A stretch of 64,000 nucleotides of DNA from Limnoglobus roseus (GTDB taxonomy: Bacteria; Planctomycetota; Planctomycetia; Gemmatales; Gemmataceae). A program made the translations under genes and the position numbers. Below, in pieces: positions 49,102-58,162 of the stretch. Within the stretch, counting starts at the first letter, position 1. Every line of letters begins with the position of its first letter. The stretch is from positions 6,634,001 to 6,698,000 of the forward strand of contig NZ_CP042425.1 in NCBI RefSeq assembly GCF_008254045.1. Direction: 5' to 3'. The notes under the pieces were generated by a model, which worked only from the letters and a program-made list of their open reading frames with translations, searched no databases and was not told the origin of the DNA.

Positions 49102-52100
49102 ATGCGTCTGCATCTCACGCGGACCTTCAGCCGAGTTCCGGTGTGGAAACTCCGCCGTTGGCTTCCGGCCGTGTTGGCTACTGCCATCGTCTCGCCCGCG
49201 CTGGCCCAAGAGCCGAAGGCCATCCCCGCCCCGAAAAACCTCGCCGAGCCGGCGAAGGCGGCCGAACCGGTCAAGGCGGCCGTGCCGGAAAAGACCGTCT
49301 CGTTCATGTTCGAAGAGAAGCCGTGGAGCCAGGTCCTGGACTGGTTCGCCAAGGAAAGCGGCCTGGTCATGATCGCCACCGACAAGCCGACCGGCTCGGT
49401 GACGATCAAGACCGACCCGATGAAGAAGTACACGATCCCGGAAGTGATCGACCTTCTGAACACGTCCCTGGCGTACAAGAAGTTCATCCTCCTGCGGATC
49501 AACCCGACGACGTTCACCGTCCTGCCGGCCGACGAAAAGATTCCGGACAACTACATCCAGCGGATCCCGGAAGAGGACCTCGACAAGCGGGCCTACACCG
49601 AGGTCGTGCAGGTCGTCATCCAGTTGAAGACCCTGAACGCGGACGAAATCCTCGAACAGGTGAAACAGCGGAAGGGCCAGTTCGGCGACGTGAAGGCGAT
49701 CGGGGCGAACCAGCTCCTCATCACCGACACGGCCGGGAACATTCGCACCATCGTCAAGGACATCAAGAAGACCGACGACGCCCACGGGGACTCGCTCACC
49801 TACCAGTGCAAGTTCATCCGGGCGACCGAGGCGGCCGAGAACCTGACGAAGTTGCTCAGCGACAACTCCACGAACGTCCAAGCCGTCACCCCGGCGGTGA
49901 GCCCGTTTAGTTTCGGCGGCGACGGTCGCTTCGGCGGCGGTGACGGTCGGTTCGGCGGGGGCGGTGACGGTCGCTTCGGTGGCGGCGGCCCCGGGCAACT
50001 GCCGCCCACCTCGAGCCGCGGCAGCACGGTCACGTCCCGCTTCCGGACCGTGCAGATCACGGTCCAAGAGCGGTCGAACACCATCATCATCACCGGCCCC
50101 GCGGACAAGCTCGCGACGGCCGAAAAGCTCCTGAAGGAACTCGACGTCGGCCGGCCCGGCCAGAAAGAGTACCAGTCGAGCGAGCCGACGCTGAAGATTT
50201 ACTCCGTGCCGCCCAAGACTTCGGACACGCTCGCCCGGGTCTTGAACGAGAGCTACGGCAACTCGAAGCTCGTCCGCATCGCGGCGGTGCCCGGCAAGGA
50301 CGAAATCATGGTCCTCGCCCCGGCGTCGGACCACTTCGACATTGCGTTGAAGTTGAACCAGACAACCTCGTCGGAAAACAGGACGCCGACGACGACCGAA
50401 GTCATCGAGATCACGTCGGGCAAAGACCCGAAGGAAATGATGGACGCCATCCGGCGGCAGGTGCCCGACACCGGCAGCGGGCCGTTCCTCGACTTCCGAA
50501 CCGACCCGACGCCGGCTCTCATCGTCAAAGGCTCGGCCGATCAGATCAAGGAAGTGAAGGCCGCCAAGGCCACTCAAGAGACGAGCGGCACGGGCGCTGC
50601 GATCACCGGCGTGAACATGCGATCGGTCACGGTCGATGGGGCGAGTGCGGCCACGGTCGCCGAGTTCCTGGCCGAGACGCTGCAAAAGATGGGGAAGCCG
50701 GTCGATCTTCGCGGCGTGGACCTCCCGAAACCGCCGCCGATGGCTCCCTTGCCACCGGCCCCGGCCCCGAAGCCGGGCGAAATCAAGAGCCGCGCGTTTC
50801 CGCAGACCGGGCCGACCTACGTGCGGGCACAGATCGTTGACCCGGGTGCCGGGAAGGGCGACCCGAACGCCAAGCCGGTGACGATTCTCGTCGTCGGGAA
50901 CAAGATCACAATTACCGGGGACGATCCGGTCGCGGTCGAAACCGCGACCCAACTCGCACGGCTCATCATCTCACAGGGGAAGGTGGTCGACGAGTCACGG
51001 TTTGACGTGATCCGCCTCAAGAACGCCAGCGCCGAAGAAGCCGCGAAGGCGATCACCGAAATCTTCAACGGCCCGCAGCAGCAACAAGCCGGCGGCGGCG
51101 GTGGTCGTGGGGGCCAGGGTGGCGGTGGCGGCGGCGGGTTCAACCCGCTCCAGTTCCTCGGCCAGTTCGCCGGCATCGGGGCAACGGCCCCAGCCTCGCC
51201 GTCGGCCGGGCGGATTCGGGTCGTCGCCGAGAAGCAGAGCAATTCGATCGTCGTGGTAAAGGCCTCGCCGCTCGACCTGCTCACGATCAAGAAGTTGCTG
51301 GAAAAGGCGATCGACAGCTACCCCGATCAAGACGCCACGAGCGCGATGAAGACGTGGATGATCAAGCTGAAGAACCAAGAGGCCGAGGTCGTCGCCGTAA
51401 CGGTGCGTGACGTTTACGCGAACCTCATGGCCCCCCGCACGCCGCGGGTCGTCGCCCAGGGATTCCCGTTCGCCATTCCCGGCCAAGCCGCAGGGGCGCA
51501 ACAACCGCAGGCCCAGTTGACCATCAGCACGGATGACCGCACCAACACGCTGATCGTGAACTGCAACGAGGCCGTGTTCAAGGACGTCGAGAAGCTCGTC
51601 AAGACCCTCGACGAGGGGGCCGCAGACCAGACCGACGTGGTCCAGGTGATCAAGTTGGACGGCATTGACCCGGTCCTGTTGCAACAGGCCATCGCGGCGA
51701 TGACCGGCCAACCCACCACGACGCCGAACCGCAATGGAAACACAACCGGCGGCGGCTTCGGCGGAAATACGGGGAACCGCGGCGGCCAGGGTGGCTTTGG
51801 CGGTGGTCAAGGTGGCTTCGGAGGCGGCCAGGGTGGCTTTGGTGGAGGGGCCGGAGGCTTCGGTGGAGGAGCCGCCGGTGGCCGTGGCGGGGCCGGCGGC
51901 TTCGGTGGGGGAGCCGGGGCCGGTGGAGGCGGTCGGGGTGCCGCCGGTGGAGGTGGTGGAGGCGGTCGGGGTGCCGCCGGTGGAGGCGGTCGCGGCGGGA
52001 GAAACCAGAGATCGGACGATACTACTCCCGGCGGGGGAGGGCGCGAAAATTTTGACTACCGGGACATGGAAGTCCCTTCGGCCCTCTCGACCATCTACGA

Positions 52101-55100
52101 CCCCGAACTCGATCTGAACGGAGCCAACGCAGCCCAAACCGATCCGCACTTGCTGCAAGCGCAAGCGGTCGTGCCCGTGCCACAACCGGCGGGCGGACAA
52201 AATCAACCCATGATGCCCCCGGCGGTGCCGCCGAAACTTGGCACACCGCCCGCGCCGGGTTCCAATCAATTGCTGGACGCCCCTTCCGACGTTCGCGTCG
52301 AGCCGGTGGAAGGTCTCGGCATTGTCGTCATCCGAGCCAAGAACCCCGAAGAGATGGAGAAGGTTCTGCGGCTGATCGAGTTCCTGCGGAACAAGGTTCC
52401 CGGTTCGGACGTGGAGATGAAGCTCGTCCCACTGAAGAATCAAGACGCCGGCAGCCTGACGACTTTCTTGACAAACCTGTTCTCTCGCGTGAACATCGGC
52501 GTGGGGTCCACGACGATTCTGCCCCCGCAACAGCGTGGGGGGATCGGTGGCCTCGGTGGGTTCGGCGGCGGATTCGGTGGTGGGTTCGGCGGCGCACTCG
52601 GCGGACTCGGTGGTCTGGGACAGAATCAGCAGACCTCGACCGTGGGTTCCGTGTTCCTACTACCCGTTCCGCGGCAAAACTCCATCCTCGTCGCAACGAC
52701 GACGGCTCGGATGGAAACGATCCTGAAGCTGATCGAGCAGTACGACGTGCCCGGCAGCCCACAGATCGCGCCGCGGGCGTTCCAATTGAAGCGGTCGTCC
52801 GCGCAGGTCGTGGCGCAACAGCTCCAGACCTTCTTTAATCAGCGGTACATCAACGAAACGACGCAATCGAACCTGATCCGCATCAGCTTCGACATCTCCT
52901 CGAACCAGATCTTCGTGCAGGCCGGCCCGGCCGACATGAAGGACATTGAGGACTACATCCAGCGGATCGAGACGAACTTCTCGAAGGCAACGAACGAACT
53001 GCGGCTGTTCCGCCTGAAGTACGCCTACTCGGACGAAGTGGCCCAGGTTCTGATCACCTCTTTGACCAGCGGCGTGTTGAACCCGGCCACCGCCGGAACC
53101 GCATCGACGATCGGGGGGGGGGCTACGCCGACGTCTCCGTTCGCCACCGGAGCCGGCGGGGGACAGGGTGGCTTCGGTGCCCTGGGCGGCCAGCAGGGTG
53201 GATTCGGAGGCCAGCAAGGCGCTCTCGGGGGGCAGAACGCCCTGAACCGAGGGGCGACCGGTTCCCTCAGCGGGAGCACGGGTCTGACGACCAAGACGAC
53301 CTCGCTTCAGTTCTACGGCACGAACGGCCAGATCACGGAAACGGGGCAGTTGGAAGACGTCCACATCACCCCGGACACGCGGATCAACGGGATCGTCGTG
53401 GCCGCGCCCGAGAAGACGATGCGGCTGATCGAGAAGATCCTGGAGGAACTCGACGTTCCGTCGGCCGCGAAGTCGGACGTGAAGGTGTTCACGCTGAAGA
53501 AGGCCGACGCCACGTACACGGCCCAGTTGCTCACGACCCTGTTCAGTTCCAACCGGACCGGCACCACCGGGGCCACGGGCGGGTTTGGTAACGCCGGCGG
53601 GAACTTGCTCGGTGGGAACACCGGCCAAACCACGTCCGTAAACCAGGTCCAGCGGCCGATCCTCACCCTCACGGGTGGTGTGTCGGAAGGGGCCACCCTG
53701 CTCGACCTGCGGTTGTCCGTGGACAGCCGCACGAACAGCATTATCGTGGCCGGCAGCCAGACCGACCTCGACACTATCCGCGCGATCATCGCCCGGCTAG
53801 AAGACACCGACGCGCCACAGTTGCAGACGAAGGTCTACAAGCTGCGGAACGCGGCGGCGGCCGACGTGCAGAACGCCGTCTACACGTTCCTGCAGAACAA
53901 GATTTCGATCGAAAGTAGCCTGCAATTTGCGGCGGCCTACCAGCAGTTGCAGAAGCAGGTGTACATCCAGGCCGAGCCGGTGTCACAGACCCTGCTCATC
54001 GCGGCCAACCCGATCTACTTCAACGAAATCATCGGCCTCATCGAGAAGGTCGACGCGCCGCCGCAACAGGTCTTCGTGCAAGTGCTGATCGCCGAAGTGC
54101 AACTCCGCAACAACGAGGAGTTCGGCGTCGAAGTCGGCCTGCAAAGCCCGGTGCTGTTCGCCCGGAGTTCCACCGGCACGTCGCCGGGCACGCCGGGGTT
54201 CAACTTCAACAGCACGGCCGCCCTGCCGAACACGACGAACTCCGACCCCGGCGTGGTCGGGTTCCAGGGTCTCGGCAACCTCGGCGTCGGCCGGGCAAGT
54301 TCGACCGGCGGCGGGTTCATCTTCTCCGCGGCCAGCGACACCTTCAGCCTGCTCATCCGAGCACTGAAGGCGCAAAACCGCGTGGACGTGCTCAGCTACC
54401 CGCAGTTGAGCCTGACCGACAACCAGACCGGCTTCTTCCAGGTCGGTCAGAACTTCCCGATTCCGACCGGCGTGTCGCAGAACGCCACGGGGGTTGTCTC
54501 CGGGGTGGACTACCAGGCCATCGGTATCACGCTGCGGGTGACGCCGCGGATCAACCCGGACGGCAAGGTGCTGATGCGGGTCGAACCGCAGATCACCAAC
54601 CCGTCGCCGACGCTGGTGAGCCTGGGGAACGGCCAGACGGCCACCGCGTTCGACACGCAGACGGTCCAGACGACGGTGCTCGCCTCGGACGGTGAGACGA
54701 TCATCCTCGGCGGCCTCATTACGCGAAGTGACAACCGCCTGGAGAACAAGATTCCGTTGCTCGGCGATCTGCCGTACGTCGGGTCGGCGTTCCGCTACCG
54801 GACGCAGGCCCAGCAGCGGCGGGAGATCATCTTCATCGTCACGCCGCACATCATGCGGTCCGAGGCCGACCGCGCCCGCATCGGGGCCGAGGAAGCCCGG
54901 AAGATGCACTGGTGCCTGCCGGAAGTGCAAGGCGTCCACAGCTACGGGGCCGACGTGCTGAGCGGCAAGAACCCCTACGCACCGGGCGACGTCGGTCCGG
55001 GGGGCTACATCGGCCTGCCGACCGAGGCGATCGCGCTGCCGAACGGTGTGTGCCAGCCCGGGGGCCCGCAGCAAACCTTGCCCGCGGGTGTGGTGCCGGA

Positions 55101-55599
55101 CGGCGTCATGTACGGACCGGCGACGGGGCCGAACATCGTGAACCCCGAACCCTACCCGCAATCGCTGCCCGGCGGCGTCGTACCGGACGCCGGCACCGGC
55201 ATCGTGCTGCCGCCGTTCAGTAGCAAGGCGGACACGCCGAACAAACCGACCACCGAGGTGTCGGCGACACCGGTGAACATGACGTACCCCGGGACGGCCC
55301 CGTACCCCATCTCGGCGGCGACCATGCCGAACAACCCGGGCCAAGCGACTCAGGTGGTCGTGCCGGCGGGGTGGCAGCCGCCGGCGGGCCAAATGGTCTA
55401 CGTGCAACCCCGGCCGTTGAGTACGGCAGCGGTGTCGGCGATGTTCACCGCCCCGAACGCGCCGAAACAACAACCTCAACAACCGGCGAAAAAGGACACG
55501 CCACCGGCCGGCGGCACGAAGCCCCCTGCCCTCTTCCCGGAAACCGCCCAACAACCCACGGAGGGGAACAAGCCATGGTCCGTCTTCCCGCAACGCTGA
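49102..55599 (+). CDS. gspD: Giant type II secretin GspD with ~12 N-domain repeats (2165 aa)
   Basis: ATG at 49102 starts a Sec signal (about 1-33, LPAVLATAIVSPALAQ). Residues ~64-147 resemble the N0 domain. From ~160 to ~1650 there are about a dozen secretin_N (N1-type) repeats, each with a strand such as RSNTIIITGPADKL, RTNTLIVNCNEA, RQNSILVATTTARM, RTNSIIVAGSQTDL. Gly-rich linkers interrupt them (near 275-295, 668-685, 881-975, 1145-1175, 1337-1390). The secretin core (~1652-1926) is canonical: VDVLSYPQLSLTDNQ, ETIILGGLITRSDN, IPLLGDLPYVGSAFR. The final ~240 residues are Pro-rich. Normal GspD is ~650 aa. Confidence 0.93.
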   Translation: MRLHLTRTFSRVPVWKLRRWLPAVLATAIVSPALAQEPKAIPAPKNLAEPAKAAEPVKAAVPEKTVSFMFEEKPWSQVLDWFAKESGLVMIATDKPTGSVTIKTDPMKKYTIPEVIDLLNTSLAYKKFILLRINPTTFTVLPADEKIPDNYIQRIPEEDLDKRAYTEVVQVVIQLKTLNADEILEQVKQRKGQFGDVKAIGANQLLITDTAGNIRTIVKDIKKTDDAHGDSLTYQCKFIRATEAAENLTKLLSDNSTNVQAVTPAVSPFSFGGDGRFGGGDGRFGGGGDGRFGGGGPGQLPPTSSRGSTVTSRFRTVQITVQERSNTIIITGPADKLATAEKLLKELDVGRPGQKEYQSSEPTLKIYSVPPKTSDTLARVLNESYGNSKLVRIAAVPGKDEIMVLAPASDHFDIALKLNQTTSSENRTPTTTEVIEITSGKDPKEMMDAIRRQVPDTGSGPFLDFRTDPTPALIVKGSADQIKEVKAAKATQETSGTGAAITGVNMRSVTVDGASAATVAEFLAETLQKMGKPVDLRGVDLPKPPPMAPLPPAPAPKPGEIKSRAFPQTGPTYVRAQIVDPGAGKGDPNAKPVTILVVGNKITITGDDPVAVETATQLARLIISQGKVVDESRFDVIRLKNASAEEAAKAITEIFNGPQQQQAGGGGGRGGQGGGGGGGFNPLQFLGQFAGIGATAPASPSAGRIRVVAEKQSNSIVVVKASPLDLLTIKKLLEKAIDSYPDQDATSAMKTWMIKLKNQEAEVVAVTVRDVYANLMAPRTPRVVAQGFPFAIPGQAAGAQQPQAQLTISTDDRTNTLIVNCNEAVFKDVEKLVKTLDEGAADQTDVVQVIKLDGIDPVLLQQAIAAMTGQPTTTPNRNGNTTGGGFGGNTGNRGGQGGFGGGQGGFGGGQGGFGGGAGGFGGGAAGGRGGAGGFGGGAGAGGGGRGAAGGGGGGGRGAAGGGGRGGRNQRSDDTTPGGGGRENFDYRDMEVPSALSTIYDPELDLNGANAAQTDPHLLQAQAVVPVPQPAGGQNQPMMPPAVPPKLGTPPAPGSNQLLDAPSDVRVEPVEGLGIVVIRAKNPEEMEKVLRLIEFLRNKVPGSDVEMKLVPLKNQDAGSLTTFLTNLFSRVNIGVGSTTILPPQQRGGIGGLGGFGGGFGGGFGGALGGLGGLGQNQQTSTVGSVFLLPVPRQNSILVATTTARMETILKLIEQYDVPGSPQIAPRAFQLKRSSAQVVAQQLQTFFNQRYINETTQSNLIRISFDISSNQIFVQAGPADMKDIEDYIQRIETNFSKATNELRLFRLKYAYSDEVAQVLITSLTSGVLNPATAGTASTIGGGATPTSPFATGAGGGQGGFGALGGQQGGFGGQQGALGGQNALNRGATGSLSGSTGLTTKTTSLQFYGTNGQITETGQLEDVHITPDTRINGIVVAAPEKTMRLIEKILEELDVPSAAKSDVKVFTLKKADATYTAQLLTTLFSSNRTGTTGATGGFGNAGGNLLGGNTGQTTSVNQVQRPILTLTGGVSEGATLLDLRLSVDSRTNSIIVAGSQTDLDTIRAIIARLEDTDAPQLQTKVYKLRNAAAADVQNAVYTFLQNKISIESSLQFAAAYQQLQKQVYIQAEPVSQTLLIAANPIYFNEIIGLIEKVDAPPQQVFVQVLIAEVQLRNNEEFGVEVGLQSPVLFARSSTGTSPGTPGFNFNSTAALPNTTNSDPGVVGFQGLGNLGVGRASSTGGGFIFSAASDTFSLLIRALKAQNRVDVLSYPQLSLTDNQTGFFQVGQNFPIPTGVSQNATGVVSGVDYQAIGITLRVTPRINPDGKVLMRVEPQITNPSPTLVSLGNGQTATAFDTQTVQTTVLASDGETIILGGLITRSDNRLENKIPLLGDLPYVGSAFRYRTQAQQRREIIFIVTPHIMRSEADRARIGAEEARKMHWCLPEVQGVHSYGADVLSGKNPYAPGDVGPGGYIGLPTEAIALPNGVCQPGGPQQTLPAGVVPDGVMYGPATGPNIVNPEPYPQSLPGGVVPDAGTGIVLPPFSSKADTPNKPTTEVSATPVNMTYPGTAPYPISAATMPNNPGQATQVVVPAGWQPPAGQMVYVQPRPLSTAAVSAMFTAPNAPKQQPQQPAKKDTPPAGGTKPPALFPETAQQPTEGNKPWSVFPQR

Positions 55600-56597
55600 T
55601 GATCCCGGCTCTGTTCGCCCTCGCCGCCGCCTCCGGGTGCGTGTCGTCGGGCACCAAGCCGGTCAAGGTCGAGAAACTGAACGAAGCTCTGAAGGAGGCG
55701 CTGCCGTCGTCGTCGGCACTGGCCACCCCGCTGACGACCACGCTCAAGGGTCAACCCGCGACCCAGTTCGTGACGGCGTGGCAGACGAAGCTCGGTCAGT
55801 TGCCCGACCCGAGTAAGAACGGGGCGATTTTCCCGGGGATCGTCGGGCAGGTGTTCCTGTACACCGACAAGTTCCTGCCGGCGAACATCGCGGGGTCGCT
55901 CACCATCGTGGCCACCGACGCCACCGACCGGCCGCAGGGGCAACCGGCCAAGCAGCCGAACGTGTGGCACTTCGACGCCGACACGTTGAAGAAGATGACC
56001 GTGATGGACGAGCGGTTCGGCAAGTGCCTCGCGGTGTTCCTGCCGTGGCCGGAGGAATGGAAGGACGTGAACCGTCTGCTCATCCAGGCGGCCTACGACC
56101 AGCCGGGAACCTTCCGCCTGTTCGCGCCGCAGTCGACGGTCACGCTCGACTTCTTCACGAACGGGTCGCAGGTGAGCATGAGCCAGGCGAAGTTCACGGC
56201 GAACCAGATGGCCGTGCCGGACCCGAAGGTTCTCATGCAACAGGCGAACGCCGCCCGCAGTGTCCAACCGGCGGCCCCGAAGACGACCTTCCCGGCGACG
56301 GGGGTGCCGCCGTTGGGGAGCAATCCGATTCAACAGGCCGGCTTCCAGCAACCGGCCGCACCGCAGCAAAACTGGCCGAATGGCCTGCCGGCAGGGTTTC
56401 AAGCTCCCGCCCAGCAACAGGCCGGCAGTGGAATGGGGATTCCCGCCATCGGAGTGACGCCGGCCGGAGGTATCCCGATGCCAGCGACACCGGCGGCCGG
56501 AATGCCGCCGATGAATGGGATGTCAATGAACGCCCCGCCGCCACCCGTCCAGCCCACGGCGGGGAATGACTTCAAAATGACGATTCCGCGGAATTAA
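55575..56597 (+). CDS. Lipoprotein overlapping gspD, possible secretin partner (340 aa)
   Basis: ATG at 55575 lies inside the last 25 bases of gspD in another frame. Lipoprotein signal: MVRLPATLMIPALFALAAAS followed by GC, with ASGC as lipobox. Residues ~60-220 form a compact domain (PGIVGQVFLYTDKFLPANI, ATDATDRP, VWHFDADTLKKMTVMDERFG, FLPWPEEWKDVNRLLIQA); the last ~110 residues are Pro/Ala/Gln-rich (AAPKTTFPATGVPPL, QQPAAPQQNWPNGLPAG). Placement and overlap suggest an outer-membrane accessory or pilotin-like protein for the secretin. No named family. Confidence 0.7.
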   Translation: MVRLPATLMIPALFALAAASGCVSSGTKPVKVEKLNEALKEALPSSSALATPLTTTLKGQPATQFVTAWQTKLGQLPDPSKNGAIFPGIVGQVFLYTDKFLPANIAGSLTIVATDATDRPQGQPAKQPNVWHFDADTLKKMTVMDERFGKCLAVFLPWPEEWKDVNRLLIQAAYDQPGTFRLFAPQSTVTLDFFTNGSQVSMSQAKFTANQMAVPDPKVLMQQANAARSVQPAAPKTTFPATGVPPLGSNPIQQAGFQQPAAPQQNWPNGLPAGFQAPAQQQAGSGMGIPAIGVTPAGGIPMPATPAAGMPPMNGMSMNAPPPPVQPTAGNDFKMTIPRN

Positions 56598-56620
56598 CCC
56601 CGTAGACCGTCGATCACAAA

Positions 56621-56656
56621 CCGCCCCGTGATTGGCCCGACGCCATCACGGGGCGG
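56621..56656. terminator. Inverted repeat between convergent genes (probable bidirectional terminator)
   Basis: CCGCCCCGTGAT (56621-56632) pairs exactly with ATCACGGGGCGG (56645-56656) around a 12-base loop. It lies between the convergent lipoprotein and HD-GYP genes. T-run is weak on both sides, so efficiency is uncertain. Confidence 0.6.
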
Positions 56657-56662
56657 CTCGCG

Positions 56663-57847
56663 TTATCGGCTGGTGTCGTCGTCCTTAACCGTCGGAAATG
56701 CGACCATCGACCCGTCGGTGAGATTGTTCACGATCGCATCGATCGCGTGGAAGGCCGATTCGCCAATCCCCTTCTGGTAGATCGGCGGGTAGATCTCGTG
56801 CCGGACCGCCATGAACGCCCGCACCACGACCGGGTCGAACTGCCGCCCGGATTCCGCCGTGAAGACCGCGTCGATCTCGTAGGGCGAGCGGGCGGCACGA
56901 TACCGCCGCGGGGACATCATCGCGTCGCAGGCGTCCGCCACGGCGATAACGCGGGCCAAAAGCGGGATGGCTTCGCCGGTCAGACCGTCGGGGTAGCCGG
57001 CCCCGTTGTAGTGCTCGTGGTGGTGCCGAACGGCCGGCCGCAGGCGGTCAAACGGCCGGATGCTGGCCACGATGCGTTCGCCGATGACGGAGTGACGCCG
57101 GACGTCTTCGAGTTCGTCCGGCGTCAGCCGCTTCGGCCGGTGGAGCAGTTGGTCCGGCAGGCCGATGTTGCCGACATCGTGTAGGAGGCCGGCGAGGTAA
57201 ACGTCGCCTTCCAGCGCAGGAGGAAGGCCCATCTGCCTCACGAGCAACACGGCAATGCGGGCGACGCGCTCACTGTGCCCCGCCGTGTACGGGTCCTTCG
57301 CGTCCATGATGGTTGTCAGGCTTTGGAGCAGCCCGTTCAGAAGGGTCTTCGTGGCCGCCTGGCCCTGGGCACGCTGCGAGAGCAGAATCTTGAGCGCCAT
57401 GCGGACGGCCTTCGTGTCGCCGTCGTCGAAGCGGTGCTCGGGGTCGAAGCTCAAAACAATGATGCACCCCTGAGTGCGAGTGTCCGACGCGACCACCGCC
57501 GCCTCGGGTTGCCCGCTGACCGAACTCGCGGCCGGCTTAACCCACCTCAGGGTTTCCGAACCTGCGGGCAACCGCCCGAGCAGCGCCTTCGCCAGCGCCA
57601 CGGCCTGTTCCGGCGTGAACGACTTCTTGCCGCTCAGACCGTTGACCTTGCCCGTCGATTTCGAGAACCAGAACGCGACGTCTGCCTCCACGGCCACGCG
57701 GGCCGCCTCCACGGCGTAGGCCACGGCTTGGTTCGTCGAACTGGTGTCGCTCAACTGAGTCAGCAACGATTCCAGAACGGTCCAGTGATCGGAATTCGTG
57801 GCCGGGGTTGTGTCGCGACGAGCGGGACGTTCGGTGGTGTTGCTCAT
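56663..57847 (-). CDS. HD-GYP domain protein with N-terminal GAF-like domain (394 aa)
   Basis: ATG at 57847 (MSNTTERPARRDTTP) is preferred to an in-frame start at 57910. Residues ~30-175 are GAF-like (AVAYAVEAARVAVEADVAFW, VASDTRTQGCIIVLSFD). Residues ~190-360 are HD-GYP: DAKDPYTAGHSERVA, LLHDVGNIGLPDQLL, HHEHYNGAGYPDGLTGE, VIAVADACDAMMS. The metal-binding HD and GYP motifs are intact, so c-di-GMP phosphodiesterase activity is likely. The GAF would sense a ligand. Divergent to the dipeptidase gene. Confidence 0.9.
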   Translation of the reverse strand: MSNTTERPARRDTTPATNSDHWTVLESLLTQLSDTSSTNQAVAYAVEAARVAVEADVAFWFSKSTGKVNGLSGKKSFTPEQAVALAKALLGRLPAGSETLRWVKPAASSVSGQPEAAVVASDTRTQGCIIVLSFDPEHRFDDGDTKAVRMALKILLSQRAQGQAATKTLLNGLLQSLTTIMDAKDPYTAGHSERVARIAVLLVRQMGLPPALEGDVYLAGLLHDVGNIGLPDQLLHRPKRLTPDELEDVRRHSVIGERIVASIRPFDRLRPAVRHHHEHYNGAGYPDGLTGEAIPLLARVIAVADACDAMMSPRRYRAARSPYEIDAVFTAESGRQFDPVVVRAFMAVRHEIYPPIYQKGIGESAFHAIDAIVNNLTDGSMVAFPTVKDDDTSR

Positions 57848-58162
57848 GACGTGCGGCGTTCGAATAGAGTCTGGTGTTGTGGTGTTGGTTGAAACAACTT
57901 TTGCCCTCAATATACGCGAGCCGACGGGGTTTGAGGGCCGCTCCCTGAGAAGATTCCGACATTCGCACGTGATTCGAGGGAACCGTTGGCCCGACGGGAA
58001 CGCCTGTAAGGATAATAAGCCCGGCTTCAGTGGCGATGATCAGCCCGTTGCCGGGCACCGCGGGAAAGAAGTCTTCTCCATCCACAGTGGGTGAGTAGTC
58101 TACTAGAGTCGGTTTCTCCCTCTCGACTCTTCCGCCTGCCGCTTCTTTCGGGAATCTCGTCC
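57848..58162. promoter_or_regulatory. Divergent intergenic region (HD-GYP / dipeptidase)
   Basis: 315 bases with no convincing gene; a minus-strand frame covering most of it has no conserved look. It must hold both promoters. A/T-rich stretches (TGCCCTCAATATACGCG and GGATAATAAGCC) could be -10 elements. No clear operator. Confidence 0.35.

Noticed and set aside
49915..52040. Repetitive GGTGGC-type DNA in gspD considered as CRISPR or tandem repeat array
   Set aside because: It is in-frame Gly-rich coding sequence without regular repeat-spacer structure.
53983..55593. 536-aa minus-strand frame opposite the secretin C-terminus
   Set aside because: Antisense shadow; low-complexity Arg/His-rich product, and the plus strand holds the conserved secretin core.
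57537..58085. Minus-strand frame reaching upstream of the HD-GYP gene
   Set aside because: Runs through the HD-GYP 5' end in another frame; upstream part has no conserved look and better fits a promoter region.
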